Assembly (NCBI RefSeq): GCF_000687475.1
Contig: NC_057316.1
Span: 2,294,001-2,358,000, forward strand
DNA length: 64,000 bases
Source: Ustilaginoidea virens
Lineage: Eukaryota > Ascomycota > Sordariomycetes > Hypocreales > Clavicipitaceae
Direction: 5' to 3'
The notes beneath the pieces are model-generated. The model saw nothing but the letters and a program-made list of their open reading frames with translations, was not told where the DNA came from and did not search any database. The number at the start of each line of letters is the position of its first letter. The first letter of the stretch is position 1. The position numbers and the translations under genes are program-made. Positions 63,451-64,000 of this stretch are shown here, piece after piece.

Positions 63451-64000
63451 CTATACCATGAAGGATTCGCCGCAGCCGCATTGCTCCTCTTGACAAAATC
63501 CCCGAGTTAGCCTCGTTTCTCCGTTGGTGCACATGGATCGGACGAGACAGCACGTACTTATGTTGGGGTTCTTGAAGACAAATCGTTGATTCAGCTTGTC
63601 TTCAACCCAGTCCATCTCGCTCCCGATAATGCTGAACAGCGCTTTGCTGTCAATCAGCACCTTGACTCCATCCTGTTCCACCATCTCGTCAAAATTGCCG
63701 GGCTTTTCGACATATTCCAAGTGGTACGCCAGGCCGCTGCAACCGCGATTTCGGACGCCAACCTTTATCAGCTTGGGATCGGGCTGGTCCAGCATCATTC
63801 GCAGCTGCTCCACGGCTGCCGGCGTGAGTTTCATGGCAGCCTTGCGAGCTCGCAACTTGGGCCTCGGCCGAGCTGCTCTGGGCTTCTGGGTTGCAGTGTC
63901 GCTTGTCGACGTGCTTGACGCCTTGTCTTCGGTTGCTGGCTCCACGAGTGGGGTCGGGTCGAGTTTGGGCGGCGGTCGCGTCTCATGGACTTTTGGTAGA
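63451..64000 (-). CDS. ISA1: Iron-sulfur cluster assembly protein, ISA1/A-type (partial, runs off right edge)
   Basis: Exon 63558 leftward from the edge and exon 63488-63451, with a 69-bp intron (GTACGT..AAG); the join reads NPNIKEQCGCGESF. The A-type carrier domain is complete: KLTPAAVEQLRMML, VGVRNRGCSGLAYHLEYV with the first conserved Cys, and the CGCGESF tail with the other two. These proteins bind iron or [4Fe-4S] clusters for mitochondrial enzymes. The frame stays open to 64000 without an ATG, so the N-terminus, expected to hold the mitochondrial presequence, lies outside the window. The visible upstream part is basic and Ser/Thr-rich. Confidence 0.9.
   Translation of the reverse strand, partial: LPKVHETRPPPKLDPTPLVEPATEDKASSTSTSDTATQKPRAARPRPKLRARKAAMKLTPAAVEQLRMMLDQPDPKLIKVGVRNRGCSGLAYHLEYVEKPGNFDEMVEQDGVKVLIDSKALFSIIGSEMDWVEDKLNQRFVFKNPNISTCCLVRSMCTNGETRLTRGFCQEEQCGCGESFMV

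Overview
This window is nuclear DNA of a filamentous ascomycete (Pezizomycotina, probably a Sordariomycete; I cannot name the species). The evidence is short introns of about 60-190 bp with GT..AG ends and CTAAC/CTGAC branch sites, compact GC-rich genes on both strands, fungus-specific families such as cerato-platanin, and a sharply AT-rich transposon block whose decay pattern matches repeat-induced point mutation (RIP). I saw no bacterial-type operons, CRISPR arrays, rRNA or tRNA genes.

Left arm (1-17.3 kb), mostly housekeeping genes: the N-terminus of a Yae1/LTO1-like protein running off the left edge, cytosolic methionyl-tRNA synthetase, the NatA catalytic subunit NAA10, a basic RGG/proline-rich protein of unknown function, eIF2B beta, a Nem1-like NIF/FCP phosphatase, a small membrane protein (DUF1761-like) and the H/ACA snoRNP protein NHP2. 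Translation and RNA genes predominate.

Transposon block (17.35-32.02 kb): one nested structure. The outer element is a decayed Ty3/gypsy-type LTR retrotransposon with only 104-bp LTRs and a GGTC target duplication. It holds degenerate gag, protease, RT, RNase H and integrase, and an extra, unrecognised third frame between integrase and the 3' LTR. Its RT region is split by a younger Ty1/copia element (22.5-27.9 kb, AGTAA duplication, LTRs about 720 bp) in the opposite orientation. That element has one open 1031-codon frame but lacks the integrase core, and its primer site matches the initiator-tRNA anticodon arm.

Right arm (32-64 kb): QCR8 and prohibitin PHB1, divergent from a shared 375-bp promoter; a REX3-like exonuclease; an isoprenylcysteine methyltransferase-like protein with a duplicated tail; an LPL1-like DUF676 lipase; a Tc1/mariner relic directly upstream of a secreted cerato-platanin; an unknown 214-aa protein; a six-exon sugar transporter; a DMT-type transporter; the CCA-adding enzyme; a large Cid1-type nucleotidyltransferase with a split catalytic domain; an asteroid-type XPG nuclease; a relic of adenylosuccinate synthetase; and an ISA1-type iron-sulfur protein leaving the right edge.

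Intergenic DNA is rich in homopolymer tracts and short tandem repeats. The most unusual material is the nested retrotransposon pair, especially the unidentified third ORF and the integrase-less but still open copia frame.
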